DNA of 64,000 nucleotides from Lutimonas zeaxanthinifaciens (GTDB taxonomy: Bacteria > Bacteroidota > Bacteroidia > Flavobacteriales > Flavobacteriaceae). The notes under the pieces are model-generated. The model did not search any database. It was given only the letters and a program-made list of their open reading frames with translations, and was not told where the DNA came from. The position numbers were made by a program, and so were the translations under genes. The stretch spans positions 930,001 to 994,000 of the forward strand of contig NZ_CP129964.1 of assembly GCF_030503675.1 (NCBI RefSeq), read 5' to 3'. Within the stretch, counting starts at the first letter, position 1, and the number at the start of each line of letters is the position of its first letter. Shown here piece after piece: positions 18,668 to 27,183 of this stretch.

Positions 18668-19648
18668 ATGAACAATAATGAACGTAAAAAATTTTCTCGG
18701 GATATATTAAAAATCGAGGATATTGAATTCGTAAGTAATAAAATAGTTGAAAAATTAAAAAATGATGTAAAAAGTCAACTGAATCGTAGAGGTGCTATTG
18801 TAGGTATTAGTGGTGGTATTGATTCTTCCGTGGTATTAGCCCTTTCTGTCAAAGCATTTGGTTCAAAAAGAGTACTAGGGATTATGTTACCTGAACAAGA
18901 TTCCAGTGATGACAGTGAAATGCTGGCAAAGAAACTGGCAGATAAATTTAATGTCAATACGTTAGTAGAGAATATAACATCAGCTTTAGATGGTTTTGGT
19001 TGCTATGAAAGAAGAGATGAAGCGATTTCAAATGTTATTACTGATTTTGACCCAGTAGCTGATAAAGCTAAGATTGAAATTAAGCAAAACATTAATGAAA
19101 ATATTCCGGCAATTTTTTCTATAACTATCATCAAACCAGATGGGAAGGTGGTAAGTAAATTGTTACCGGCTAAAGAATATTTGAAAATTGTTGCTTCGAC
19201 CAATTTTAAGCAAAGAAGTAGAGCCTGTATGTTATATTATCATGCAGAATGCCTACATTATGCCGTAATTGGAACGCCAAATAAGCATGAAGTAGAGCAA
19301 GGTTTTTTTGTAAAACATGGCGATGGTGCTGCTGATGTCATGCCGATTGCTGGCTTATATAAAACTCAAGTATATCAATTAGCCAAATATTTAGGTGTTC
19401 CGCAGGAAATTATTGATAGAACTCCCACAACAGATACATATACCGCCGAGCAGACCCAAGAAGATTTCTTTTATCAAATGCCTTTTGAAGAGATGGATTT
19501 AATTTGGTATGGTTGGGAAAATGGATATTCCGAGGAAGAGGTTGCTCCAGTAATGGGAAAAACAGTTACGGAAATTAAAAACATATATAAAAATTTTGAA
19601 AGAAAGAGAAAAACTACTGATTATTTGAGGATGAGGCCAATTTTTTAA
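18668..19648 (+). CDS. NAD synthase (NadE)-like ATP-pyrophosphatase enzyme
   Basis: A 326-residue member of the adenine-nucleotide alpha-hydrolase (N-type PP-loop) superfamily. GISGGIDSSVVLAL near residue 47 is the PP-loop. GTPNKHEVEQGF, KHGDGAADVMPIAGLYKTQV and PTTDTYTAEQTQEDF follow the NadE pattern. The protein is about 50 residues longer than ordinary ammonia-dependent NadE, and there is an inserted segment (about 117-175) between the adenylate-binding half and the GTxNKxE motif. It has no glutaminase domain, so it would need free ammonia or ammonia from the neighbouring AsnB-like protein. Location inside the operon suggests a specialised amide-forming enzyme acting on a glycan precursor or acyl adenylate. 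A role in NAD synthesis is the alternative. Confidence 0.82.
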   Translation: MNNNERKKFSRDILKIEDIEFVSNKIVEKLKNDVKSQLNRRGAIVGISGGIDSSVVLALSVKAFGSKRVLGIMLPEQDSSDDSEMLAKKLADKFNVNTLVENITSALDGFGCYERRDEAISNVITDFDPVADKAKIEIKQNINENIPAIFSITIIKPDGKVVSKLLPAKEYLKIVASTNFKQRSRACMLYYHAECLHYAVIGTPNKHEVEQGFFVKHGDGAADVMPIAGLYKTQVYQLAKYLGVPQEIIDRTPTTDTYTAEQTQEDFFYQMPFEEMDLIWYGWENGYSEEEVAPVMGKTVTEIKNIYKNFERKRKTTDYLRMRPIF

Positions 19649-19682
19649 TAAAGATTAATTATGCTGTTTAAAATATTTTAAA

Positions 19683-21131
19683 GTGAACTTATTTGATTAT
19701 TTATTCGAAGACACAAAGGATCTTGAAAAAGATTTTGTTATTGGAAATGGAGAAATCATATCCTATAGTTTGTTGTATGATAAAAGTTTGAAATTCGCCT
19801 CTTATTTAATTGATAAGGTTGGTACGAATCAAAATATTATTATAATCAGTCAAAATTCAATAAACTTGATTATCGCCTATTTGGGTATATTGAAGTCTGG
19901 TAACGTAATAGTACCACTCGACTATTCACTTGAACAAGAAAATTTTAATTTTATTTCATCCAGTATTAATTGTTCGCTGTTAATCTGCAGCAGCAAAGTA
20001 AGTAAAAATTTAGATTTAAATAATATTGATTATTTAATAGAAGATGAATTGATTAATCTGATTGCTGATCAAGAAATCCGGAAATTTCAGAATGATTTTG
20101 TTTCGGACAGATTGGCGGAAATAATTTTCACTTCTGGATCGACTGGAAAGCCCAAGGGAGTAATGTTATCCCATCAAAATATTATTTCAAATACAGATTC
20201 AATATTAAAATATCTGAGACTTAATAGAGATGATATAGTATTAGTCGTATTACCCTTTTATTACTGCTTCGGTCTGTCTTTACTGCATTCTCATTTAAAG
20301 GTTGGCGGTCAAATAGTATTAAATAATTCATTCATGTTTTTAAGTACAGTGATAAATGATCTGAAAGAATTCAATTGCACAAGTTTTTCTGGTGTTCCTA
20401 GCCATTATCAAATGTTGTTAAAAAAATCAAAAACCTTTAAGAATTGTTCTTTTCCATCTTTAAAATATGTTACTCAGGCAGGTGGGAAGCTACATGATAA
20501 TTTTATTAGAGAATTTGTTGAGAATTTTACCGGTGTTAAATTTTTTGTCATGTATGGTCAAACTGAAGCAACGGCAAGATTATCATATTTAGAGCCAGAG
20601 TTGGTAATTAAGAAGATAGGTTCTATAGGAAGAGCGATCCCTGGAGTTACTTTGAAAGTTGTTGACAAAAACCTTCAGGAAGTAGAAAAAGGTGAGGTCG
20701 GTCAAATTATTGCTAAAGGAAAAAATATAATGAAGGGTTATTTTAAAGACCCACAGTCTACCGATTTAAGCTTAAGGGATGGCTGGCTGATAACTGGAGA
20801 TTTGGCAAGAGTGGATGGAGAGGGTTTTATATATATAGTTGGAAGAGAAAAAGAAATTATTAAAGTTGGAGGTAAAAGAGTTAGCCCAAAGGAGATAGAA
20901 TCCGTTATTATGAAAGTTTCTGGAGTAATAGACTGCTCGATAGAAGCTATTGATGATGATGTCTTGTCTGAAGGAATCAAAGCAGTTGTAGTTCGAGATA
21001 AGAACGTTAATGATCAAAATTTAAAAAGAGCAATTCTAAGAAGATGCAAAACCGAACTTTCGATATATAAAATACCAAAGGTTTTTGAGTTTACAGACGT
21101 ATTGATTACAAAAGTATCAGGAAAAAAATAA
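19683..21131 (+). CDS. AMP-forming acyl/aryl-CoA synthetase-like ligase (ANL superfamily)
   Basis: 482 residues. The adenylate-forming core motifs are visible: FTSGSTGKPKGVMLSH (about 149-164, P-loop), YGQTEAT near 291, ITGDLARVDGEGFIYIVGR near 370 and the C-terminal lysine motif KVSGKK as the final residues. The enzyme should activate a carboxylic acid as acyl-AMP and load it on the pantetheine arm of CoA or, given the context, on the ACP encoded first in the operon. The start is GTG 19683 (MNLFDYLFED). The gene follows the NadE-like one after 34 bp. A flavobacterial fatty-acid CoA ligase is the trivial alternative, but the short length and operon position favour a dedicated ligase. Confidence 0.86.
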   Translation: MNLFDYLFEDTKDLEKDFVIGNGEIISYSLLYDKSLKFASYLIDKVGTNQNIIIISQNSINLIIAYLGILKSGNVIVPLDYSLEQENFNFISSSINCSLLICSSKVSKNLDLNNIDYLIEDELINLIADQEIRKFQNDFVSDRLAEIIFTSGSTGKPKGVMLSHQNIISNTDSILKYLRLNRDDIVLVVLPFYYCFGLSLLHSHLKVGGQIVLNNSFMFLSTVINDLKEFNCTSFSGVPSHYQMLLKKSKTFKNCSFPSLKYVTQAGGKLHDNFIREFVENFTGVKFFVMYGQTEATARLSYLEPELVIKKIGSIGRAIPGVTLKVVDKNLQEVEKGEVGQIIAKGKNIMKGYFKDPQSTDLSLRDGWLITGDLARVDGEGFIYIVGREKEIIKVGGKRVSPKEIESVIMKVSGVIDCSIEAIDDDVLSEGIKAVVVRDKNVNDQNLKRAILRRCKTELSIYKIPKVFEFTDVLITKVSGKK

Positions 21132-21211
21132 CTTCCACGAATTAAACTCTATTTATAATAAGATTTAATTCTCGATTAGTGAATTAAAGCCTAAAAAAGC
21201 TGGAATAAAGT

Positions 21212-22027
21212 ATGAAGTTAAGATTATTACATATTAGTTTTATGTTTTTATTAATTATGGGATGCAGCAATATGAAAGAAGAAACAACTGAGGAAAAAAT
21301 AAACTATAGAAAAATGTATTTGTCCAAGAAAAAGTTAGCATCAAAAAGAATATTTTTTGGGCATCAATCAGTTGGTTCTAATATCATAGATGGACTCTTA
21401 ACTGAGATGAAGAAAAATCCTTCTGAAAAGTTAAAGCTAATCTCAACGGAGATGCTAAGTATCAGAGAAAATGATAACGGTGTCTTTGTGCATAAGGAAA
21501 TTGGTAAAAATGGGGATCCAATGTTAAAAATTAATGATTTTGTTTCTGTAGTTGAATCCGGAGTAGGTGATAAAGTAGAGTTTGCTGGTTTAAAATTTTG
21601 TTATGCTGATTTTACTTCAAGTACTGATATTAATAAGATATTTCTTTACTACAAAGAAAAAATGTCAATGCTTGAAAAAAAGTATCCAAATTTATCTATC
21701 ATACATTTTACTGTGCCATTGAGGACCGTTCAGGGGGGGCTCAAAGGCAGTATGAAACGTTTTCTAGGAAAAGATACTGGTATTAAAAATAATAGAGTTA
21801 GAAATGATTTTAATCATTTGCTTAGGGAGGAATTAGAAAGTAGCAAAATCTTTGATTTGGCTAGAATAGAATCTACCTTCGATGACGGCTCAAGAAATTT
21901 TATTTTGAGTAAAGGCGATACTATTTATGCATTGGTACCTGAATTTAGTATTGATGGTGGTCACTTATCGGAAAAAGGTAAAAATATTGTTGCCAGAAAG
22001 TTTATTTTATTTTTCGAAAACCTATAG
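21212..22027 (+). CDS. Lipoprotein with SGNH-hydrolase-like signature
   Basis: 271 residues with a lipoprotein signal peptide (LLIMGC, lipidated Cys18). FFGHQSVGSNI near residue 48 resembles an oxyanion/nucleophile block with a conserved Ser. SIDGGHLSEKGKNIVA near 247 has the Asp-x-x-His arrangement of block V of SGNH/GDSL esterases. HFTVPLR near 168 lies at the end of a predicted core strand. By analogy it may remove or transfer acetyl or acyl groups on the glycan in the periplasm or at the outer membrane. The family assignment rests on these motifs only. The next gene starts 1 bp after its stop, so it is firmly part of the operon. Confidence 0.68.
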   Translation: MKLRLLHISFMFLLIMGCSNMKEETTEEKINYRKMYLSKKKLASKRIFFGHQSVGSNIIDGLLTEMKKNPSEKLKLISTEMLSIRENDNGVFVHKEIGKNGDPMLKINDFVSVVESGVGDKVEFAGLKFCYADFTSSTDINKIFLYYKEKMSMLEKKYPNLSIIHFTVPLRTVQGGLKGSMKRFLGKDTGIKNNRVRNDFNHLLREELESSKIFDLARIESTFDDGSRNFILSKGDTIYALVPEFSIDGGHLSEKGKNIVARKFILFFENL

Positions 22028-22028
22028 T

Positions 22029-23060
22029 ATGAAAGAATTAATAAGAAGGATTGAAGAGTCGGATTTTGAACATGCAGCCCCTTTGTTCAAAGTTCCTTAT
22101 AAAAAGAGTATTGAAGAATTGAAATGGCTTTTTAAGGATCCAAATGATAAGAATGAATATAATGGATTCGTTTGTATTAGTAATGAAGAGTTGGTTGGAG
22201 TAATCGGGTATATTGATGTCAGCTATACAGACGGAACAGTTGATTTTAAGGGAGTAATACCAATGTCGTGGCAATTGAAGGAAAATTATAAGGGTTTTGC
22301 AGGAATCTTACTTTTCAAAAAAGTTTTAGCTTTAGGAGATTTCTGTATTGCAATTGCTGGTAGTAGTACTGCTAAACAAATGTATCCAATGTTTAAATAC
22401 AGGTATTTATTTAATATTTATGAATACTATAAGGTGTTAGATTTAAAATCTTCATTTTGCCTAATTACTAAAAAAGGTAGGTTAAAATCATTGGCCAAAT
22501 TATTATGGTTGAATACTGCAAGATTTCGTATTAACATAAAATTTAAAAAAACAAGAAATGTTGTATTTGAAAATTATAATCAAACGGAAGAACAAATAAA
22601 AGAAATCAATTATGGAATTATAAGAAGAAAATTAAACAAAAATCAAATTAATTGGTTTTTGAAATGCCCTTTGGTGAAGTCTATGGCATTTAAAGTATAT
22701 TTAGATGAGTCATTTTTAGGATATGTGATACTTTATATAAAAAGTCAAGATGGATGTAATCAAGGAAGAATTGTGCACTTACCTTATGTCGATGATAAAC
22801 ATCTCTCTTATGAAATTTTTCATAAATGTTTGCAAATACTCAAAAAACATAAATGTTCATTTGTCTCATCATGGCTTCACCATGATGCTCATAGTAGTTC
22901 CTTGAAAAATCACGGTTTTAAAAGAATAAAAAACAAAATCATTCCTTTTTACTTAAAAGACAAAAGAAATGTTTTTGAAAATCATAATCTAGATAACTGG
23001 TTTTTGCAATATTCCGAAGGAGATAAAGCTTATAGAAATTTTCCATTTTTTTCAGTCTAA
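22029..23060 (+). CDS. GNAT-fold N-acyltransferase-like protein
   Basis: I place the start at ATG 22029, two bases after the previous stop, giving 343 residues; an open frame extends further upstream but overlaps the preceding gene. The first 170 residues look like a GNAT domain. ELVGVIGYIDVSY is the beta4-beta5 region, SWQLKENYKGFAGILLFKKVL is the acetyl-CoA-binding loop and helix with a degenerate glycine motif, and SSTAKQMYPMFKYR follows. The second half (about 195-343) may be a second, degenerate acyltransferase-like domain. A GNAT in such an operon commonly acylates an amino sugar. It could accept the acyl group from the ACP made by the first gene of the operon, but that link is inference. 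Confidence 0.7.
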   Translation: MKELIRRIEESDFEHAAPLFKVPYKKSIEELKWLFKDPNDKNEYNGFVCISNEELVGVIGYIDVSYTDGTVDFKGVIPMSWQLKENYKGFAGILLFKKVLALGDFCIAIAGSSTAKQMYPMFKYRYLFNIYEYYKVLDLKSSFCLITKKGRLKSLAKLLWLNTARFRINIKFKKTRNVVFENYNQTEEQIKEINYGIIRRKLNKNQINWFLKCPLVKSMAFKVYLDESFLGYVILYIKSQDGCNQGRIVHLPYVDDKHLSYEIFHKCLQILKKHKCSFVSSWLHHDAHSSSLKNHGFKRIKNKIIPFYLKDKRNVFENHNLDNWFLQYSEGDKAYRNFPFFSV

Positions 23061-23136
23061 AAATTGTTTTCATTTAACCAAATTTACCGTTAAAAAAAAA
23101 TATGTCACAATTACTTTACCAAATTTATAGGGTCTG

Positions 23137-24453
23137 ATGAAAAAGTTCAAAATTGACAAAAAGCTCTTTTATCAAATATTAGTCCTTGCTTCGGCTACCC
23201 TTGTTGCAAAAGGCATGTCTTTTTTTAAAGAACTCTTTGTAGCATATTTCTTTGGCACATCTAGAGATTTAGATTTGTTATTGTACGCTTTGACTTTTAC
23301 AAGCACAATGTATTTTATTATTAATGGCGCTATGTCAAGCACGGTTGTTCCAAATTTTCTGAAATTTAAGAATAAAGATGAATCACAGAAGAATAATTAT
23401 TTGGCATCTGTATATTCGATCTTCTTAGGTATCTCGTTGCTGCTATGTACATCACTGTATTTCTTTCATGTTGAATTGATCCACCTTATAGCTCCGGGTT
23501 TTACTCCTGATGAATTACTCGATATCTCGAGTTTTATGAAGTATTTTATTGTCTATTTGTTTTTATCTTTTTTGGGTTCTTTATTTCAGATTATTTTGAA
23601 TGCAAATAAAAGATTTTTTGTCTCTGGTTTGTTAATGTCGATCACACCTTTTTTTATAATCTTAATGATTCTAATTTTTAATAAGTTAGGTGTGATATCA
23701 ATTGCATTTGGAATAGTTTCTGGAGCTTTTATCCAATATATTATAGCTTTTATAGTGATCAGGGCTGAGTTTAATTTGAATCTAATAAACTTAGAAGATC
23801 TAAGATCAAAATATGGTGACATATTTCATAATTTCAGCATCCTTTTTTTTGGTGGATTGTTTATTGGTTTGATAGATCTTACTGATCAATCCTTTGCATC
23901 TTTAGCTGGAGATGGAGGAATTTCATCTTTAAACTATGGAAACAAGATTCCCGCTCTTTTTGATGGTCTATTTGTAACGGTACTTGGAACCGTTTTATTT
24001 TCAACATTTTCTGAAAATATTGCTAAACGAAGAAATAATGCGAATAAAGTACTTTTTGTAAAAACAATTAAAATGGTATTAGTTTTTGGGGTTATTTTTT
24101 CTCTTATCCTTGTAATGATATCTAAGGATTTGATTTCTATTGTTTTTGAAAGAGGAGCTTTTAATCAGGAATCGGTATTAAAAGTTTATCCAATTCAATC
24201 GGCATTATTTTTGAGGCTTCCATTCAGTGCAATGGCAATTATTTCTGCGCGTATGATGAATTCATATGAATTAAATAAGGCCATGTTAATGATAAATATT
24301 ATTAGTTTTTTTTTAAATGCTGCATTGGATTTTATTTTGATAAAGAAATTTGGAGTAGTAGGTATAGCATTTGCAACTTTATTGACCTACATCTGGTCGG
24401 CAAGTTTGAACTACATTGTTGTAATTAGACATTTTAAAAGTAAATCGATATGA
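23137..24453 (+). CDS. MurJ/Wzx-type lipid-linked oligosaccharide flippase (MVIN family)
   Basis: 438 residues with about 12-13 hydrophobic helices and the features of the MOP superfamily, MVIN branch. The N-terminal helices contain ATLVAKGMSFFKELFVAYFFGTS, which is like the MurJ pattern of G-x-x-KELxxAxxFGxS. Later come FERGAFNQESV and an arginine in SARMMNSYELNKAM, matching the MurJ FxRGxF loop. In a glycan operon it most likely flips the undecaprenyl-linked repeat unit across the inner membrane. The housekeeping lipid II flippase would be expected elsewhere in the genome. Its stop codon overlaps the next start by 4 bp (ATGA), showing translational coupling to the GT4 gene. Confidence 0.83.
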   Translation: MKKFKIDKKLFYQILVLASATLVAKGMSFFKELFVAYFFGTSRDLDLLLYALTFTSTMYFIINGAMSSTVVPNFLKFKNKDESQKNNYLASVYSIFLGISLLLCTSLYFFHVELIHLIAPGFTPDELLDISSFMKYFIVYLFLSFLGSLFQIILNANKRFFVSGLLMSITPFFIILMILIFNKLGVISIAFGIVSGAFIQYIIAFIVIRAEFNLNLINLEDLRSKYGDIFHNFSILFFGGLFIGLIDLTDQSFASLAGDGGISSLNYGNKIPALFDGLFVTVLGTVLFSTFSENIAKRRNNANKVLFVKTIKMVLVFGVIFSLILVMISKDLISIVFERGAFNQESVLKVYPIQSALFLRLPFSAMAIISARMMNSYELNKAMLMINIISFFLNAALDFILIKKFGVVGIAFATLLTYIWSASLNYIVVIRHFKSKSI

Positions 24454-25529
24454 AAGTATTGTTCTTAATAAGTAAGTTGAATTTAGGCGGAGCCGAGAGA
24501 GTGCTGAGTACCCTCTCCAATTATTTGTGCCAGAATGGAGAATTAAGAATTCTAATTGCGACATATAATAACATTGAAAAGGATCTTTATCCAATTGACT
24601 CTCGAATTAAAAGAATTAATTATGGAGGTGATATTGTTGAGGGTAATTTCTCAAAGTTAATTTATAGAATGAATAGAATGAAAGACCTTCGTAATTTGGT
24701 TAAAGTTGAAAATCCTGATATTGTAATTCCTCTTATTTGGAAAATGAATTTGGAAACAATTTTAGCTTTAATTGGAATGAAAATAAACATAGTAGTGTGC
24801 GAGCATAACAATTACTACCAAATCAAATCTAAATTGATTAGAACTTGGAGGTTATTTTTATATCAATTTGCAAATAAAGTTATCTTATTAACACATAGGG
24901 ATGCTGATATTTACGAGCAATATCTTAACAATGTTAGTGTTATTCCCAACCCTATATTTCTCAATATACCACCAAAAAAATACAATAGAGAAAAAAGAAT
25001 TTTGTGTGCGGGAAGACTTTCGAAAGTGAAGCAGTTTGATCATACAATTTTTGTTTTTAGTGAAATATTAAAAACTCACCCCACTTGGCGATTAAGTATT
25101 GCTGGTGATGGTCCGGAACTCAATAAACTTAAAGAATATGCCAGATTGCTAAAAGTAGAGAGTAAAGTAGATTTTCTTGGAAATGTGGTAGATATGAGTA
25201 AAATTTATAAAAGTCACAGTATATACGTTTTATCTTCAGAATATGAAGGATTCCCAATGGTCTTAGGAGAGGCAATGCTCTGTGAAATGTCGGTTATAAG
25301 TTACGATTGCCCAACAGGGCCATCAGAAATGATTGAAGATGGAGTTTCTGGAATTTTAGTGGAGCATAATAATAAACTAGAATTAATCAATAGTGTCTTA
25401 AAAATTATAGAGGATGATGAATTACGTGAAAAAATGGGTTATAATGCAAAAATAAAAATGGAGGAATTTTCAATTTCGAAAATTGGATCAAAGTGGGAAG
25501 ATTTAATAAATGAATTTGATAAAAAATGA
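24450..25529 (+). CDS. Glycosyltransferase family 4 (first of three)
   Basis: 359 residues with a GT-B fold. The N-terminal Rossmann half starts with the glycine-rich SKLNLGGAERVLSTLS. The C-terminal half carries ILCAGRLSKVKQFD (near 185), SIAGDGPELNKLK, and the EYEGFPMVLGEAM segment (near 266) with the E-x7-E nucleotide-sugar-binding signature, followed by PTGPSEMIEDG. The cytosolic enzyme adds one sugar to the lipid-linked repeat unit; donor and linkage are not predictable. It overlaps both neighbours by 4 bp. Confidence 0.9.
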   Translation: MKVLFLISKLNLGGAERVLSTLSNYLCQNGELRILIATYNNIEKDLYPIDSRIKRINYGGDIVEGNFSKLIYRMNRMKDLRNLVKVENPDIVIPLIWKMNLETILALIGMKINIVVCEHNNYYQIKSKLIRTWRLFLYQFANKVILLTHRDADIYEQYLNNVSVIPNPIFLNIPPKKYNREKRILCAGRLSKVKQFDHTIFVFSEILKTHPTWRLSIAGDGPELNKLKEYARLLKVESKVDFLGNVVDMSKIYKSHSIYVLSSEYEGFPMVLGEAMLCEMSVISYDCPTGPSEMIEDGVSGILVEHNNKLELINSVLKIIEDDELREKMGYNAKIKMEEFSISKIGSKWEDLINEFDKK

Positions 25530-26044
25530 GATTAGTTGATTTATTTAATTTAGTAATAGCAAGAATCAATGGGCCGACAAAATTTGCTATTAAAAATGGA
25601 GTTAGTTTAGGTGATAATTGTAAAATCAGGACATTTAACTTCGGTAGCGAACCTTATTTAATAAAAATGGGTAGTAATGTGAGTACTGCACGGGGGGTGA
25701 GTTTTGTAAATCATGATGGAGGAGTAGAGGTATTGAGAAATCTTTACAATGAATTTAAGGATGCAGATCTAATAGGAACTATTGAGATTGGAGATAATGT
25801 ATTTATTGGACTAAACAGTACTGTTTTATACGGATCAAAAATTGGAAGTAATGTTATCATCGGAAGTCATAGTATTGTGAAAGGTGAGTTGAAATCCAAC
25901 AGTGTCTATGCCGGAGTTCCGGCGAAATATATTTGTAGTATTAACGAATACAGAGAAAAAAATTCTAAAAATATTGTTCGCACAAAAGGCTTAACTAATT
26001 CTGAAAAAAAGAAGTATTTACTAAATCATTTTTTTGATAATTAA
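25526..26044 (+). CDS. Left-handed beta-helix acyltransferase (WbbJ/maltose O-acetyltransferase type)
   Basis: 172 residues dominated by imperfect hexapeptide repeats (for example IGTIEIGDNVFIGLNSTVL, GSKIGSNVIIGSHSIV and NSVYAGVPAKYI) that form a left-handed beta helix. The FVNHDGG segment near residue 56 provides the likely catalytic His. The C-terminal GVPAKYI motif is typical of sugar O-acetyltransferases using acetyl-CoA. The gene lies between two GT4 genes with a 4-bp overlap upstream, so it probably acetylates a repeat-unit sugar in the cytosol. Confidence 0.86.
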   Translation: MRLVDLFNLVIARINGPTKFAIKNGVSLGDNCKIRTFNFGSEPYLIKMGSNVSTARGVSFVNHDGGVEVLRNLYNEFKDADLIGTIEIGDNVFIGLNSTVLYGSKIGSNVIIGSHSIVKGELKSNSVYAGVPAKYICSINEYREKNSKNIVRTKGLTNSEKKKYLLNHFFDN

Positions 26045-26085
26045 AAATTATTTCGATTCATTTGTTATAATCCTTTGGAAATGTA

Positions 26086-27183
26086 ATGCGTATGAGCTCA
26101 ATGAAAAAGAAAATTAAAATAATGTTTTTGGTTCCTTCAATGCGTGGAGGAGGTTCAGAGCGAGTTATTAGTAATCTATTAAAAAATTTAAACAATTCAG
26201 AGTATGAATTGGAATTAGTACTTGTGGCGAAGGAGGGGAAGTATTTATCCTCGATTCCAGAATATGTTAAAATTGTGGATTTGAAATCGAAAAAAGTAAG
26301 GAATGCCATTCCAAAAATAGTCAGTTATGTTTACAAAAATAAGCCCGATGTCCTAATGACTACTTTAAGTCATCTGAATTTAGCGATTGGATGTTTAATA
26401 CCAATACTTCCAAAAAAAATTAAATACATAGCTAGGGAATCTAATACGGTGAGTATATCAATAAAGGCAGAAAATAATTCAAGTTTACATTCTTTTTTAT
26501 ATCGAAAAGTTATGAATAATTTTGATTTGATTATATGTCAGTCTAATTTTATGGCAAGGGATATAATAGATAATTTTTCTGTTAATACGGAAAAAGTAAA
26601 GATTATTAATAATCCGGTTGATCATTCAGAAATTGAGTCCAAAGTTATGATTAAACAAAATTTATTTGATAATTTAAAAATTAATCTTCTTGGTGTCGGC
26701 CGATTTAATTTTGTGAAAGGGTTCGATAAGTTGATTATTGCAATAAAAAATTTACCAGAGGATTACCATTTGACACTAATTGGAGAAGGTGAGGATAAAG
26801 ATTTTTTACAACGTAGAGTTGAAGAATTTAACATTCAGAATAAAGTTTCTTTTTTAGACTTTCAAACGAATATTTTTCAATTCATGAAACAAGCCGATTT
26901 TTTAATTTCAACCTCAAGGTATGAGGGATTACCGAATGTCATTTTAGAATCCATTGCATGTGGAACTCCTGTAATTGCTTTTAACTGTCCAGGAGGTACC
27001 GGCGAAATAATTGAAGATTCTTATAATGGTTTTTTAGTGGAATGCGGAAACACTAGGGATTTAGTCGATAAAATATTAGAGGCCTCTAAAATGAAGTGGA
27101 ATTCTTCTAAAATAATTCAAAATAGTAAAGAAAGATATAGTATTTCCAAAATTATTTATGAATATGAAAAATTACTTAAATGA
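26086..27183 (+). CDS. Glycosyltransferase family 4 (second of three)
   Basis: 365 residues, GT-B fold. N-terminal MFLVPSMRGGGSERVISNLL; a central LLGVGRFNFVKGFDKLI that begins the donor-binding half; LIGEGEDKDFLQRR; and the SRYEGLPNVILESIACGTP segment (near 282) with the E-x7-E motif, then PGGTGEIIED. Several in-frame starts lie close together (MRMSSMKKK); the first ATG was kept. The gene overlaps the downstream polymerase gene by 4 bp. Substrate unknown. Confidence 0.9.
   Translation: MRMSSMKKKIKIMFLVPSMRGGGSERVISNLLKNLNNSEYELELVLVAKEGKYLSSIPEYVKIVDLKSKKVRNAIPKIVSYVYKNKPDVLMTTLSHLNLAIGCLIPILPKKIKYIARESNTVSISIKAENNSSLHSFLYRKVMNNFDLIICQSNFMARDIIDNFSVNTEKVKIINNPVDHSEIESKVMIKQNLFDNLKINLLGVGRFNFVKGFDKLIIAIKNLPEDYHLTLIGEGEDKDFLQRRVEEFNIQNKVSFLDFQTNIFQFMKQADFLISTSRYEGLPNVILESIACGTPVIAFNCPGGTGEIIEDSYNGFLVECGNTRDLVDKILEASKMKWNSSKIIQNSKERYSISKIIYEYEKLLK

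Noticed and set aside
21927-22028. Upstream extension of the GNAT gene frame
   Set aside because: It overlaps the end of the SGNH-like gene by 100 bp; ATG 22029 gives normal operon spacing.
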